A DNA stretch of 64,000 bases, taken from Bacteroidota bacterium. Its GTDB lineage: Bacteria > Bacteroidota > Bacteroidia > 2-12-FULL-35-15. The stretch is taken from contig JADJHE010000020.1 of the NCBI GenBank assembly GCA_016707685.1, forward strand, positions 1 through 64,000. The letters run 5' to 3'. The translations under genes and the position numbers were made by a program. The notes under the pieces were generated by a model. It searched no databases. It had not been told where the DNA came from and saw nothing but the letters and a program-made list of their open reading frames with translations. Positions 45,039-53,327 of this stretch are shown piece after piece; position 1 is the stretch's first letter, and each line of letters opens with the position of its first letter.

Positions 45039-45794
45039 ATGAGTGGAAATATGAATTTAACGCTAAAAGTATGGCGTCAAAAAAATGCGAAAGCAACAGG
45101 TAAATTAGAAACGTACAAAGTAGCTGACATATCACCTGATATGTCGTTCTTGGAAATGTTTGACGTGTTGAACGAGCAATTGATTACAAAAGGTGATGAG
45201 CCTATTGCATTCGATCACGATTGTCGCGAAGGTATTTGCGGTATGTGTAGCATGTACATCAACGGTCGTGCACACGGACCAAAATCAGCAATTACTACTT
45301 GCCAGCTACACATGCGTTCATTCAAAGATGGTGATACCATTGTTGTTGAACCTTGGAGAGCTGCAGCATTCCCAGTTATTAAAGATTTAACAGTTGATAG
45401 AAGTGCATTTGACCGCATCATCTCTAAAGGTGGATTTATTTCTGTAAACACAGGTAATGCACAAGATGCAAACTGTTTACCTATTCCAAAAACTGACGCT
45501 GATGCTTCATTTGAAGCTGCTGCTTGTATTGGTTGTGGTGCATGTGTTGCTACATGTAAAAACTCTTCAGCAATGTTATTCGTATCTGCTAAAATTTCAC
45601 AATTAGCATTGTTGCCTCAAGGACAAGTAGAACGTATTTCACGTGCTAAAAACATGGTGGCTCAAATGGATGATGAAGGATTTGGTAACTGTACAAACAC
45701 TGGTGCTTGCGAAGTAGAATGTCCAAAAGGAATTTCATTGGAAAACATCGCACGTATGAACCGCGAATTTTTTGTAGCAAACATTAAAGAATAA
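45039..45794 (+). CDS. sdhB: Succinate dehydrogenase/fumarate reductase iron-sulfur subunit
   Basis: 251 residues. [2Fe-2S] ligands in CREGICGMCSMYINGRAHGP and the following conserved C (TTCQLHM); [4Fe-4S] in CIGCGACVATCK; [3Fe-4S] in NCTNTGACEVECPKGI. It carries electrons from SdhA FAD to SdhC. Long Bacteroidota-type spacing between cluster motifs. It ends the sdhCAB operon and is followed by a clear terminator. Its clusters depend on the Suf system. Confidence 0.97.
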   Translation: MSGNMNLTLKVWRQKNAKATGKLETYKVADISPDMSFLEMFDVLNEQLITKGDEPIAFDHDCREGICGMCSMYINGRAHGPKSAITTCQLHMRSFKDGDTIVVEPWRAAAFPVIKDLTVDRSAFDRIISKGGFISVNTGNAQDANCLPIPKTDADASFEAAACIGCGACVATCKNSSAMLFVSAKISQLALLPQGQVERISRAKNMVAQMDDEGFGNCTNTGACEVECPKGISLENIARMNREFFVANIKE

Positions 45795-45815
45795 TCTTCT
45801 TTACTACTTTATATC

Positions 45816-45846
45816 AAAACAGCCAATCATTGATTGGCTGTTTTTG
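45816..45846 (+). terminator. Intrinsic terminator of the sdh operon
   Basis: AAAACAGCCAATCA and TGATTGGCTGTTTT form a perfect stem with minimal loop and a T-tract, 22 bp after the sdhB stop. Confidence 0.9.
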
Positions 45847-45865
45847 TTTTTACTACCTTTAACAC

Positions 45866-46865
45866 ATGAAACTAAAATCATTCTTGATTTTCCTTTTTGC
45901 AATCAGCATCATTGCTTGTAATAGAAATACCTATTACGAATACATTGAACCCAGTTCCCATTGGCTTTAAAACACTAACAAAATCAAGCTTTTTCAAGGA
46001 TGATTACATTACATTAACTGTTGATTCACTCGACAATACCTTGTATTTTTCATTGAGCATAAAAGCAAACAACAACATTCCCTATCCTATCAATACTACT
46101 TACAAAGATACCTTAACACGTACCGCTTTTAATTTCGATTTTTATTACAACAATCAATTGGTTACATCCGACTATAAATCCATCAACAATACCTTGCGTT
46201 GGAAAACAGATACTACCGAAACGAAAAACAAACTTTGTGTAATTAGCGATACTACCGACTTTGAAGGAGGAAATAGCATTTCATTTAAAATGCCTTTGCA
46301 TGCTTTTCATAACTTAAAAAGTGGAAAACGAAACATCCGTATAAAAGTTTACCAAACATTGTTTACCGATGAATGTTATGTAAAAACAGATAGTACAAGC
46401 CGATACAAACATTTGTATGCCGACAAAAAATTATTTGAAACCGAAATTGAATTTGATATCACTGTTCCAAAAATTTACAAAAGCAAACTCATTGGTTTTG
46501 GTTTGGAATTAAAAAACGATTCAACCTTTAGTCCATCTGGTATGGACAATACCATTTGGAACAGCAGTTATCCCGATATTTACTGGGCTATTTTTTATCC
46601 AAAAACAGTAATGTATGCACAAACCGATTATCAAAAATCGACCGACCGTTACGAAGGAAAAGATACATTTACCTTGTATCACTACACGCCACACGATACG
46701 GTGGGCATTGCTGTGTACGACCATGATAATCTTTCGCGCGATGATGGTTTGGGCTATTGGACAGGCTCTATCAATTATTTGGAACGAAAACTACCACGCA
46801 GAATTTCATTTGATGCCATTAAATGGATGGACCTAAAATTAATTAGAGAAGGTGTAGTGAATTAA
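45866..46865 (+). pseudogene. Lipoprotein of unknown function, one frameshift near the N-terminus
   Basis: ATG 45866 opens a lipoprotein signal peptide (MKLKSFLIFLFAISIIAC, lipobox IIAC with Cys 18) that stops after ~34 residues. The rest of the protein, about 310 residues, continues in another frame from ~45950 to 46865. Removing one C from GAACCCAGTT joins them as YYEYIEPVPIGFKTLT. The mature part is beta-rich with no recognised motif; it has repeated Tyr/Asp/Thr strands and ends in WMDLKLIREGVVN. A lipid-anchored, outer-membrane or periplasmic protein is inferred. The single extra base in a C-run may be a sequence error. Confidence 0.75.
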
Positions 46866-46897
46866 TTTTTTTCTTCATAAATTTTTCTTCTCTCTTG

Positions 46898-46927
46898 GAA
46901 ACCTTCCCCCAGAGCCGTGTATAAACG
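46898..46927. repeat. Direct repeat, left edge of a 2-kb island
   Basis: GAAACCTT...CGTGTATAAACG; 24 of 30 positions match 48898-48927, exactly 2000 bp downstream in the same orientation. The shared right part is an uninterrupted 12-mer. Confidence 0.5.
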
Positions 46928-47019
46928 GGTATCCAAACAATAGATTATTAGGTAAATAGTTAATTTGTAACTTAGTTATGGATGCCATAAAGTTATGCGG
47001 CAGCTTATTGACGAACAAA

Positions 47020-47418
47020 ATGAACAAAATATTTGACTTTATATTTAGTAAAAAGACAGCTACACGTGACGAAATTTTGAATCACGGACTCAAGCTTGCT
47101 TTGAAATGGGGAAAAGTATGGTTGACTCCAATTCAATCTCGATTGTCAAGAAAGTTTCCTTTTCTTTCACAATCAGAACTTGACGACTACAACCAATTGT
47201 GCAGACAAACCATGGATATCGGTTTTGGCTTTGTTCGTGAGACACTTGAAAACTCTTACGACAAAAAACTTGAGATTAAAGAGGAGAAGTTAAAATATGA
47301 TTTTAATAAATATATGTTGGAAATAAATCCTTGGATTAATAATAGCAACTTGAGACAAATATTTTCACAAGGACTTTATTATTCATGGAAGGACGGACTG
47401 AGTGAGTATTTGAAATAA
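47020..47418 (+). CDS. Hypothetical protein in the 2-kb island
   Basis: 132 residues from ATG 47020 (MNKIFDFIFSKKTATRDEIL); the frame also allows an ATG at 46978 with a weaker start. It is predicted mainly helical and cytoplasmic, with WGKVWLTPIQSRLSRKFPF and an acidic/lysine-rich middle (SYDKKLEIKEEKLKYDFNKY). No family recognised. It stands alone between the left direct repeat and the operator cluster of the HTH-Fic pair and may be accessory DNA cargo. Confidence 0.6.
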   Translation: MNKIFDFIFSKKTATRDEILNHGLKLALKWGKVWLTPIQSRLSRKFPFLSQSELDDYNQLCRQTMDIGFGFVRETLENSYDKKLEIKEEKLKYDFNKYMLEINPWINNSNLRQIFSQGLYYSWKDGLSEYLK

Positions 47419-47538
47419 AGCCGACCGTCTAACACAGGCTACACGCATTGGGGATTTGTGCAAGATGAGTTTAGAAAATTATTGGGTGCCAACTCATTAA
47501 TATTCAAAATTCTGATTATAAGTATATTATAAACTATA

Positions 47539-47653
47539 GTAAACATATACATTTACTATAAAACAATATTTGTAAACGTATTTATTTACTTTTAATAATA
47601 ATTGTAAACGCATATGTTTATTTTTAACTTGTTTTGCATATATATATGTTTAC
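47539..47653. promoter_or_regulatory. Four regularly spaced GTAAAC palindromes (operator cluster)
   Basis: Sites GTAAACATATACATTTAC (47539), GTAAACGTATTTATTTAC (47572), GTAAACGCATATGTTTA (47604) and GCATATATATATGTTTAC (47636) start at intervals of 33, 32 and 32 bp. Each is a full or partial inverted repeat GTAAAC-N6-GTTTAC. The last overlaps the promoter of the HTH-Fic pair, suggesting autorepression by the HTH protein. Confidence 0.7.
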
Positions 47654-47658
47654 CTTTG
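47629..47658 (+). promoter_or_regulatory. Promoter of the HTH-Fic pair
   Basis: TTG at 47629-47631 and TACCTTTG at 47651-47658 are 19 bp apart and fit the -33/-7 elements. The start codon at 47684 follows 25 bp later; the fourth operator palindrome covers the spacer. Confidence 0.6.
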
Positions 47659-47683
47659 TTAAAACTTGTCAAGTTAAAATAAC

Positions 47684-48157
47684 ATGAGAAATCAGAAAAA
47701 ATTATTGCTGGAACAACTAGATAGAAAATTAAAACCATTCCAAGGAACAGAAAAAGTTATTATTCCGGACAAGGGCTGGATACACAATATTAGAGTTGCA
47801 CTAAATATGACTCTCGAGCAACTAGCCAAAAAATTAAATATGACTAAACAAGGAATAAAAAAAATTGAAGAAAGAGAATTTTCTGAATCAATTTCAATAA
47901 AATCCTTAAAAGAAATTGGCAATGCTCTAGATATGCAACTCGTATATGGTTTTGTGCCAAAACATAATTCATTAGAAAATTTGGTGGCCTTTAAAGCCGA
48001 AGAACTTGCTAGGAAAATAGTACTACGAACAAATCAAAATATGAAATTAGAAAACCAAGGAAATAGTGAAGATCAAATTAATCGTGCTATTGTGGATTTA
48101 ACTAATGAAATAAAAGAGAAATGCACAAATCATTATGGGATTAGATTTAAAATATGA
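47684..48157 (+). CDS. Mobile mystery protein A (XRE-type HTH, putative antitoxin/repressor)
   Basis: 157 residues. The HTH domain covers about 25-85: WIHNIRVALNMTLEQLAKKL, NMTKQGIKKIEEREF, ISIKSLKEIGNALDMQLVYGF. The conserved order of an N-terminal LLLEQLDRKL helix, HTH and a C-terminal helical region matches mobile mystery protein A, which is always found beside mobile mystery protein B. It overlaps the Fic gene by 23 bp, so the two are translationally coupled. By analogy with HTH-Fic modules it should repress the operon and may neutralise the Fic partner; neither is shown for this family. Four spaced palindromes lie upstream. Confidence 0.88.
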   Translation: MRNQKKLLLEQLDRKLKPFQGTEKVIIPDKGWIHNIRVALNMTLEQLAKKLNMTKQGIKKIEEREFSESISIKSLKEIGNALDMQLVYGFVPKHNSLENLVAFKAEELARKIVLRTNQNMKLENQGNSEDQINRAIVDLTNEIKEKCTNHYGIRFKI

Positions 48158-48731
48158 GGATGGGCAAACGCCTCTGAGTGAAGAAGAAAAAGAAGGACTT
48201 TTAATAAAATCAATTACTACTCATGGGGAATTAGATGAACATGAACAATTGAATATTGAGGAAGCAATTAATTGGATTATAAAAACAAAAATTAAAAAAG
48301 ATAAAATTTTAACGGAGGATTTTATTAAAACATTACACAAAAAAATGCTTGGAAATGTGTGGTCGTGGGCAGGCGAATTTAGAAAATCCGAAAAAAATAT
48401 TGGAGTTAAATGGACAAGCATTGGAATAAAATTAAGAGAATTACTTAATGACACAAATTATTGGATTGAAAATGAAACTTATCCGCCTGATGAAATTGCA
48501 ATAAGACTTAAGCATCGACTAGTAAACATACATTGCTTCCCGAATGGAAACGGGAGACATTCCCGAATAATGGCAGACATCATAATTGAATCGATATTTG
48601 ATAAAAAAATATTTTCTTGGAATCAATCGAATATGGTTAAAGCAGACGAAACTAGAAAAGAATATATTAGATCAATTAGAGAAGGTGACAAAGGTGATAT
48701 CACACACCTAATAAAATTTGCACGGAATTAA
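48135..48731 (+). CDS. Mobile mystery protein B (Fic/DOC family)
   Basis: 198 residues with a Fic domain: KTLHKKMLGNVWSWAGEFRKSE upstream (quoted as KTLHKKML, NVWSWAGEFR), and the active-site loop HCFPNGNGRHSRIMAD at about residue 130. The catalytic His and the GNGR anion-hole are present; the Mg-binding acidic residue of canonical Fic (HxFx[D/E]GNGR) is Asn here, which is common in this subfamily. Fic proteins transfer AMP or other phosphoryl groups to target proteins. Together with the overlapping HTH gene it forms a toxin-antitoxin-like module often carried by mobile DNA. Target unknown. Confidence 0.9.
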   Translation: MGLDLKYEDGQTPLSEEEKEGLLIKSITTHGELDEHEQLNIEEAINWIIKTKIKKDKILTEDFIKTLHKKMLGNVWSWAGEFRKSEKNIGVKWTSIGIKLRELLNDTNYWIENETYPPDEIAIRLKHRLVNIHCFPNGNGRHSRIMADIIIESIFDKKIFSWNQSNMVKADETRKEYIRSIREGDKGDITHLIKFARN

Positions 48732-49080
48732 CGACCACATAACAGCACCTAAAACTTATGCGGGCGACATTAAGCATTTGCAAATTTCAAGGTAGCTCCA
48801 CGAGTTTTGTTTTCATTTTGTAAATGCATCGAAACACCCTATCCTTTTTTTAACGTTTCGGTAGACTTTTTTTCTAAACCGAACAAGTTCCTACTCCGAA
48901 ACCTTTCACTGTAGTCGTGTATAAACGCTTAAACACGGATAAAATTGCGCAAAACCTTACATATCAAATTTACTTACTGCTTGATTTTAAAGCACTTGTT
49001 TTCCGAAACCTTATTTTGAGGAAAATTTGGTTGAGGTTTGTATTGTTTTTTGTGAAATATTTGCAGTGTAAAAAAAAACA
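48732..49080. other. Non-coding gap after the HTH-Fic pair
   Basis: No open frame or stable hairpin is visible. It contains the right-hand copy of the 30-bp direct repeat at 48898-48927 that matches 46898-46927, and, near 49060-49079, the A/T-rich upstream region of the next gene. Confidence 0.5.
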
Positions 49081-49863
49081 ATGAAAAAATTTATTTATTC
49101 TGTTTTTGTAATTATTTTATTTGCATCCTGTCATACACATTCATTAGTACCTCAAAGTCAGAATGTGCCATTATTCACAGACAAGCATGAATTTAGAGTA
49201 AGTACGGGTATGGGATTTAATGCCGCAAACGTGCAATTAGCCTATTCGCCTATAAAACATTTGGGCGTTCTTACAAACGTAATGGTATCTAGCACTGGTT
49301 TATATTTTGTCCCAGAAGTTGCTATTGGTGTATATTATCCCATTCAAAAAAAATTCATTTTCGAATTGTATGCCGGTTATGCAGATTGCAGTTATAGTTA
49401 TACAAATGACAAAGAACTTTACCGCGATTTTATATTTGGTGGCTATTCTGGATATTATAAAACTAATATCAGAATGGCATGCAATCGTTATTTTGTTCAA
49501 CCAAACATTGGTTTTAAAATAAATGAATACGTAGACCTTGCCTTCTCTTTTAAAACATCGTACTGGGACTATAAAACCTTTAATTACAATAGAGAATTTT
49601 GGGTTTTTAAAGACAGACGAGGACTGTATTCAAGCTTACGAGAAAAAGAATCATTGAACTTAAATAAAACATCACAATATACCTTTGAACCAGCAATCAC
49701 ATTAAGAGCCGGTGGGAAAGATCATAAAGTTTTATTACAAACTGGATTCTATAGCTATTATTATGAAGGGAATAATATCGCAAAGCCTTATCAAACTTTC
49801 CCTATATTCATTCGATTCGGATATAATGGAAGTTTTGATTTCAAAAAAAACAAAAAAGTATAA
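49081..49863 (+). CDS. Lipoprotein-signal beta-rich outer membrane protein
   Basis: 260 residues with a lipoprotein signal (MKKFIYSVFVIILFASC, Cys 17 in FASC) followed by strand-rich sequence with aromatic girdles (RVSTGMGFNAANVQLAYSP, FIFELYAGYADCSYSY, NRYFVQPNIGFKINEYVDLAFSF) and a last strand IFIRFGYNGSFDF. It resembles small barrel or barrel-like surface lipoproteins of Bacteroidota. No named family is recognised. It is followed after ~50 bp by another lipoprotein gene in the same direction. Confidence 0.72.
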   Translation: MKKFIYSVFVIILFASCHTHSLVPQSQNVPLFTDKHEFRVSTGMGFNAANVQLAYSPIKHLGVLTNVMVSSTGLYFVPEVAIGVYYPIQKKFIFELYAGYADCSYSYTNDKELYRDFIFGGYSGYYKTNIRMACNRYFVQPNIGFKINEYVDLAFSFKTSYWDYKTFNYNREFWVFKDRRGLYSSLREKESLNLNKTSQYTFEPAITLRAGGKDHKVLLQTGFYSYYYEGNNIAKPYQTFPIFIRFGYNGSFDFKKNKKV

Positions 49864-49910
49864 ACTAATTTTTATTCATTAAATTAGATATACACAATTA
49901 TAAGAATAAA

Positions 49911-50589
49911 ATGAAAAAAACAATTTTGATTCTCATTAGCGTGCTAAGTGTCTTCGTTAGTTGTCAATACGAATATGAACCCTATTTTGCTGTGCCAGAA
50001 CAAGCTATTCAATTAGAAGACTTGACGGCTTATTCCTATTTTAAAACCGGCACCTATTGGATTTATAAAGATAGCGCAAGTGGAGTTGAGGATAGTGTGT
50101 ATGTGTTTTATGACACAACTTTTCAATATCATTTAGGACCGGGTAACATACAAGCTGGAACTATAATTATTATGAATGCCATTGCACATATTACACAAAC
50201 ACCTATTAATTATTATTATAAAATATGACATGGGATTATGGAAGTAATGGCGGAACCAATACAGTGGTTTCGCATAAAAACTAAACCGGGAGATTATGTT
50301 TGGAACAACATTTTAATGGTCAATTATTTCAAGAATGGCAGCAAGTCTTGCCTTTATAGATCACCTGGTGATCTTTTTATATAAATCATTTCATGACTCA
50401 TTAATCTCAATGGAAATACCTTTTTAAATGTTTGTCCTTTTAATGACACAAAAAATGCATCCGAAAGCTTTCAAGTCCTTTTGGTTCAATTAATCCCAAA
50501 ACAGATTTCTCTATTTCTAAAAACATTGGAATAGTAAAAATAAAATAATCGATACCATTTTAATACAATTAATAAGATTAATAATTTGA
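49911..50589 (+). pseudogene. Lipoprotein gene, broken by several frameshifts
   Basis: ATG 49911 gives a lipoprotein signal (MKKTILILISVLSVFVSC, Cys 18) and about 105 residues (PEQAIQLEDLTAYSYFKTGTYWIYKD) before a stop at 50226-50228. Coding-like sequence continues in shifting frames: TWDYGSNGGTNTVVSHKN near 50225-50280, NVCPFNDTKNASES near 50430-50480, and ISKNIGIVKIK then IDTILIQLIRLII ending at TGA 50587-50589. The intact product would be ~225 residues. It may be a decayed gene or poorly assembled sequence, like the gene that follows. Confidence 0.65.
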
Positions 50590-50627
50590 TCAGATATCAC
50601 ATAGTTCAATAATCAAATAATTTAAAT

Positions 50628-52217
50628 ATGAAAAAAAATGTTTTAGGCAAGGCGCTCTGCGCACTTGCCATAGGAATCTTTTGCCTTAATGTAAGGGCGC
50701 AAAATGATCAAGAAAATTTAAAAAATATTGGAATTACGAGAGTACAAATATCATAAACAATTGGTCAAAATTGGCCTAGGGAAGGTAAAAGCATTAGCGC
50801 TGCTAATATTGACAATTCTCATAATCTTTCTGGTGAATACTGGACATAATTGGATAAACAGAATCCATCACTTGGTTATAAAAATGGGGCGATGCGATGC
50901 AATGCATGGTGACTACATTTCGGTTTTAGCTACACAATATAAACTTTTAAAAAATGCAGGAAAAGACTTATCTTCAGTATTAAATGAACTGTATTATGCA
51001 ATATATGCAGTTAATAGGTAGATGCTTGCAGAAATAAAAATTGGAGGGCCCGCATATCCAAATAATCAATTAAATGGTTTTTTTGTTAGAGATGACGTTA
51101 ATTCAAGTTTTAATCAAAATTGGCTAGGAGAATATACAAATACAGAAGATACAAAAGATAGATATGAAGGGATAAATTCAGCCTTCTATATAGATAGATT
51201 TCCAATCCAGCTAGAACAAAGGTCAAAAAATGAAATGAGTCAAGACCAAATGATTGGATTAATTATGGGATTTTCTTTTGTAAATAAATTAGTTGGGCAT
51301 GTCTTTGTAAAACCTACTGGATCCGACAATGGTTTTTATTTGGATACTGAAGTAAAAAATTTAACCAATCGGATTTCTTAACTAGATAACCAAAACAACA
51401 TTTTGGAATGAAACAAGAACTATTCAAATTTTTGAATTTACTTAAATGTTTTAAGTCAACATGTTTGAGGAGTTGTAATCCGATTCCTCAAGACCTCTTG
51501 TCACACTGAACAGTACATGTGACATTACTGAGAATTGGATATTATTAAATCCTATTACAAATCAAAAAACACAAGATGGCAGTGAAATGAGATTATGGGC
51601 TTATGCAATTGCACAGACAGCTGACAATATAACTGGTGCAAATTGGGTAGGTAGCAAACCTATAATTTTTAATTCTGATGATATTTTAGGGGATGGAAGT
51701 CTATGCATTTTACCGACCACAAATATTACAGTTAATCTGAATAATTTAAACGCAGATATTTGGAATGTAATTCAATATTTATCTTGGGATCAATCCGATG
51801 TTACAGGATTAAATATGCACCTAAAGATTCCTTACATGTGTAACCCTGTAAATAATACTTGTAAATATATTCGTTGGGATGGCATTCAGGTCCAAATTAA
51901 AACATAAACTTGCCTTATGGCTTGCTTCTACAAGTCGGAATCTTGGACACATGACAATGTTTCAAGAATTGGTGACAAATGGAATATGCAAGTTTTCGAT
52001 TTGATGTATTCTGTTTTAAACAATACAACACCTGTTCATACAAAAAAACTATTGGGAAATTATTTTAGTTCTGCTCCTTGTATTGGCCCATATAATTCAA
52101 CCAATAGCAAGTCTAATCCTTCTTTAATATGACTTAAATGGATGGTGTAACCCGAATAGATGGAATGGAGATTTATATCCAGGTTTTACATATGGTGAAT
52201 TCAACGGTAACGATTAC
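50628..52217 (+). pseudogene. N-terminal third of a giant T9SS protein, multiply frameshifted
   Basis: ATG 50628 opens a signal peptide (MKKNVLGKALCALAIGIFC, then LNVRA|QND), but the frame stops within 40 residues. Fragments in changing frames continue: TNIINNWSK near 50745, GDYISVLATQYKLLKNAGKD (50728-51021 frame), an in-frame TAG at 51019-51021, then AEIKIGGPAYPNNQLNGFF to 51381, SEMRLWAYAIAQTADNITGA (51587-51907) and WTHDNVSRIGDKWNMQVFDL (51917-52132). Together they describe one exported protein that continues into the frame at 52218. At least six breaks within 1.6 kb. Confidence 0.7.
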
Positions 52218-53327
52218 ATGCTCGCATACAATCTTTACAGAATAGCATTTGCTGACCAATTAGCAGAAGAAGAATACACTGACATTTCTTGTCCTTGTGA
52301 AAACTCTCCAAAACTTCAAGCGAATACAAACGTTTCAACAAATACACTTACAAATAACACAACCGTTAAACGAAAATTTGCAACTGATTACATGCCTATC
52401 GGCATCAAACTAAAAGAATACTCCATCAATTATTTACAAATTCCTGCATACAAACAATTGGATGTACAAACCGATTTAGTGGTTTGTAACAACAGTACGT
52501 TTGAAATAAAAAATGCAGGGAAAGTAATTGTAGGAAATTCAACAAACCCAGAATCGTCTATCATTGTAAGAAGCGGAAGCACATTGCATATCGAAAACAA
52601 TGGTCGCTTAACAGTCAACGATAATTGCAAAGTAATCATCGAAAAAGGCGCAACGCTTAGCTATGATGCAGGTGCCATTATTCAACTCTTAGGAAACAAT
52701 GCAGTACTTGAAATTCAAGGCGATTTAGTTTTAGGAAACAATGCCATATTTAGATTTACTTATCCAAATTCCGCAAGCGGTTATGTTAAATTTAGCAAGC
52801 CCGATTATTCACAAGCTCCATACAATCAAATTAGAGTTTCGGGATCAGGACAAACGGCAAGTGTTGAATTAAGAGGTGCCAATAAAAGTGATAAGATTTT
52901 AGAAGTTGATCAAGATTTATTACAAGTAGTAATTTCAAATGGAATAAACACATTTAAAATTGAGCATGGCACTGTTGATTTTAAATTCACAAATGGGATG
53001 AGCTATATAAGTTCAGATGCAAATGTTCGTTTTTTTAATGCCAAATTTCAAGGCTTACCAAACAATCCTAACGGACAAAATTCCATTTCAAATGTTGCTG
53101 TTTGGGGACAACAACAATGTCAAATTAGCAATTGTGAATTTGACCCTAAAGTAGGATTAATTGGAAACCTATTTGTTAATGGAAACAAACTTAATGTAAC
53201 GAATACAAGAGCTTGGGGCGGAATAAGAACACAAGGAAGAGGCTTGTCATTAAACAATGTAACCACACCTTATCTTGTTGCAGAGCTTGCTAACTTTAAT
53301 TCAATTGCAAACAATTGTCAAGTTTAA
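52218..53327 (+). CDS. Middle part of the giant T9SS protein (beta-helix-like)
   Basis: 369 residues continuing the broken gene from 50628; the ATG at 52218 is internal rather than a real start. It contains a long right-handed beta-helix-like region with short strand repeats (DLVVCNNSTFEIKNAGKVIV, GSTLHIENNGRLTVNDNCKV, AVLEIQGDLVLGNNAIFRF). The frame ends at 53325-53327, where coding similarity passes to the next frame (NNCQV to FNDGDGVKV) through a one-base gain or two-base loss in a T-run at about 53321-53324. Surface-structural or adhesin-like role is inferred. Confidence 0.75.
   Translation: MLAYNLYRIAFADQLAEEEYTDISCPCENSPKLQANTNVSTNTLTNNTTVKRKFATDYMPIGIKLKEYSINYLQIPAYKQLDVQTDLVVCNNSTFEIKNAGKVIVGNSTNPESSIIVRSGSTLHIENNGRLTVNDNCKVIIEKGATLSYDAGAIIQLLGNNAVLEIQGDLVLGNNAIFRFTYPNSASGYVKFSKPDYSQAPYNQIRVSGSGQTASVELRGANKSDKILEVDQDLLQVVISNGINTFKIEHGTVDFKFTNGMSYISSDANVRFFNAKFQGLPNNPNGQNSISNVAVWGQQQCQISNCEFDPKVGLIGNLFVNGNKLNVTNTRAWGGIRTQGRGLSLNNVTTPYLVAELANFNSIANNCQV

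Noticed and set aside
45816..45846. Hairpin after sdhB as a riboswitch or sRNA
   Set aside because: A simple perfect stem with T-tract directly after an operon is a terminator.
46898..48927. A full transposon or integrative element around the HTH-Fic pair
   Set aside because: No transposase, integrase or tRNA target is present; only weak flanking repeats support mobility, so it is reported as a possible island only.
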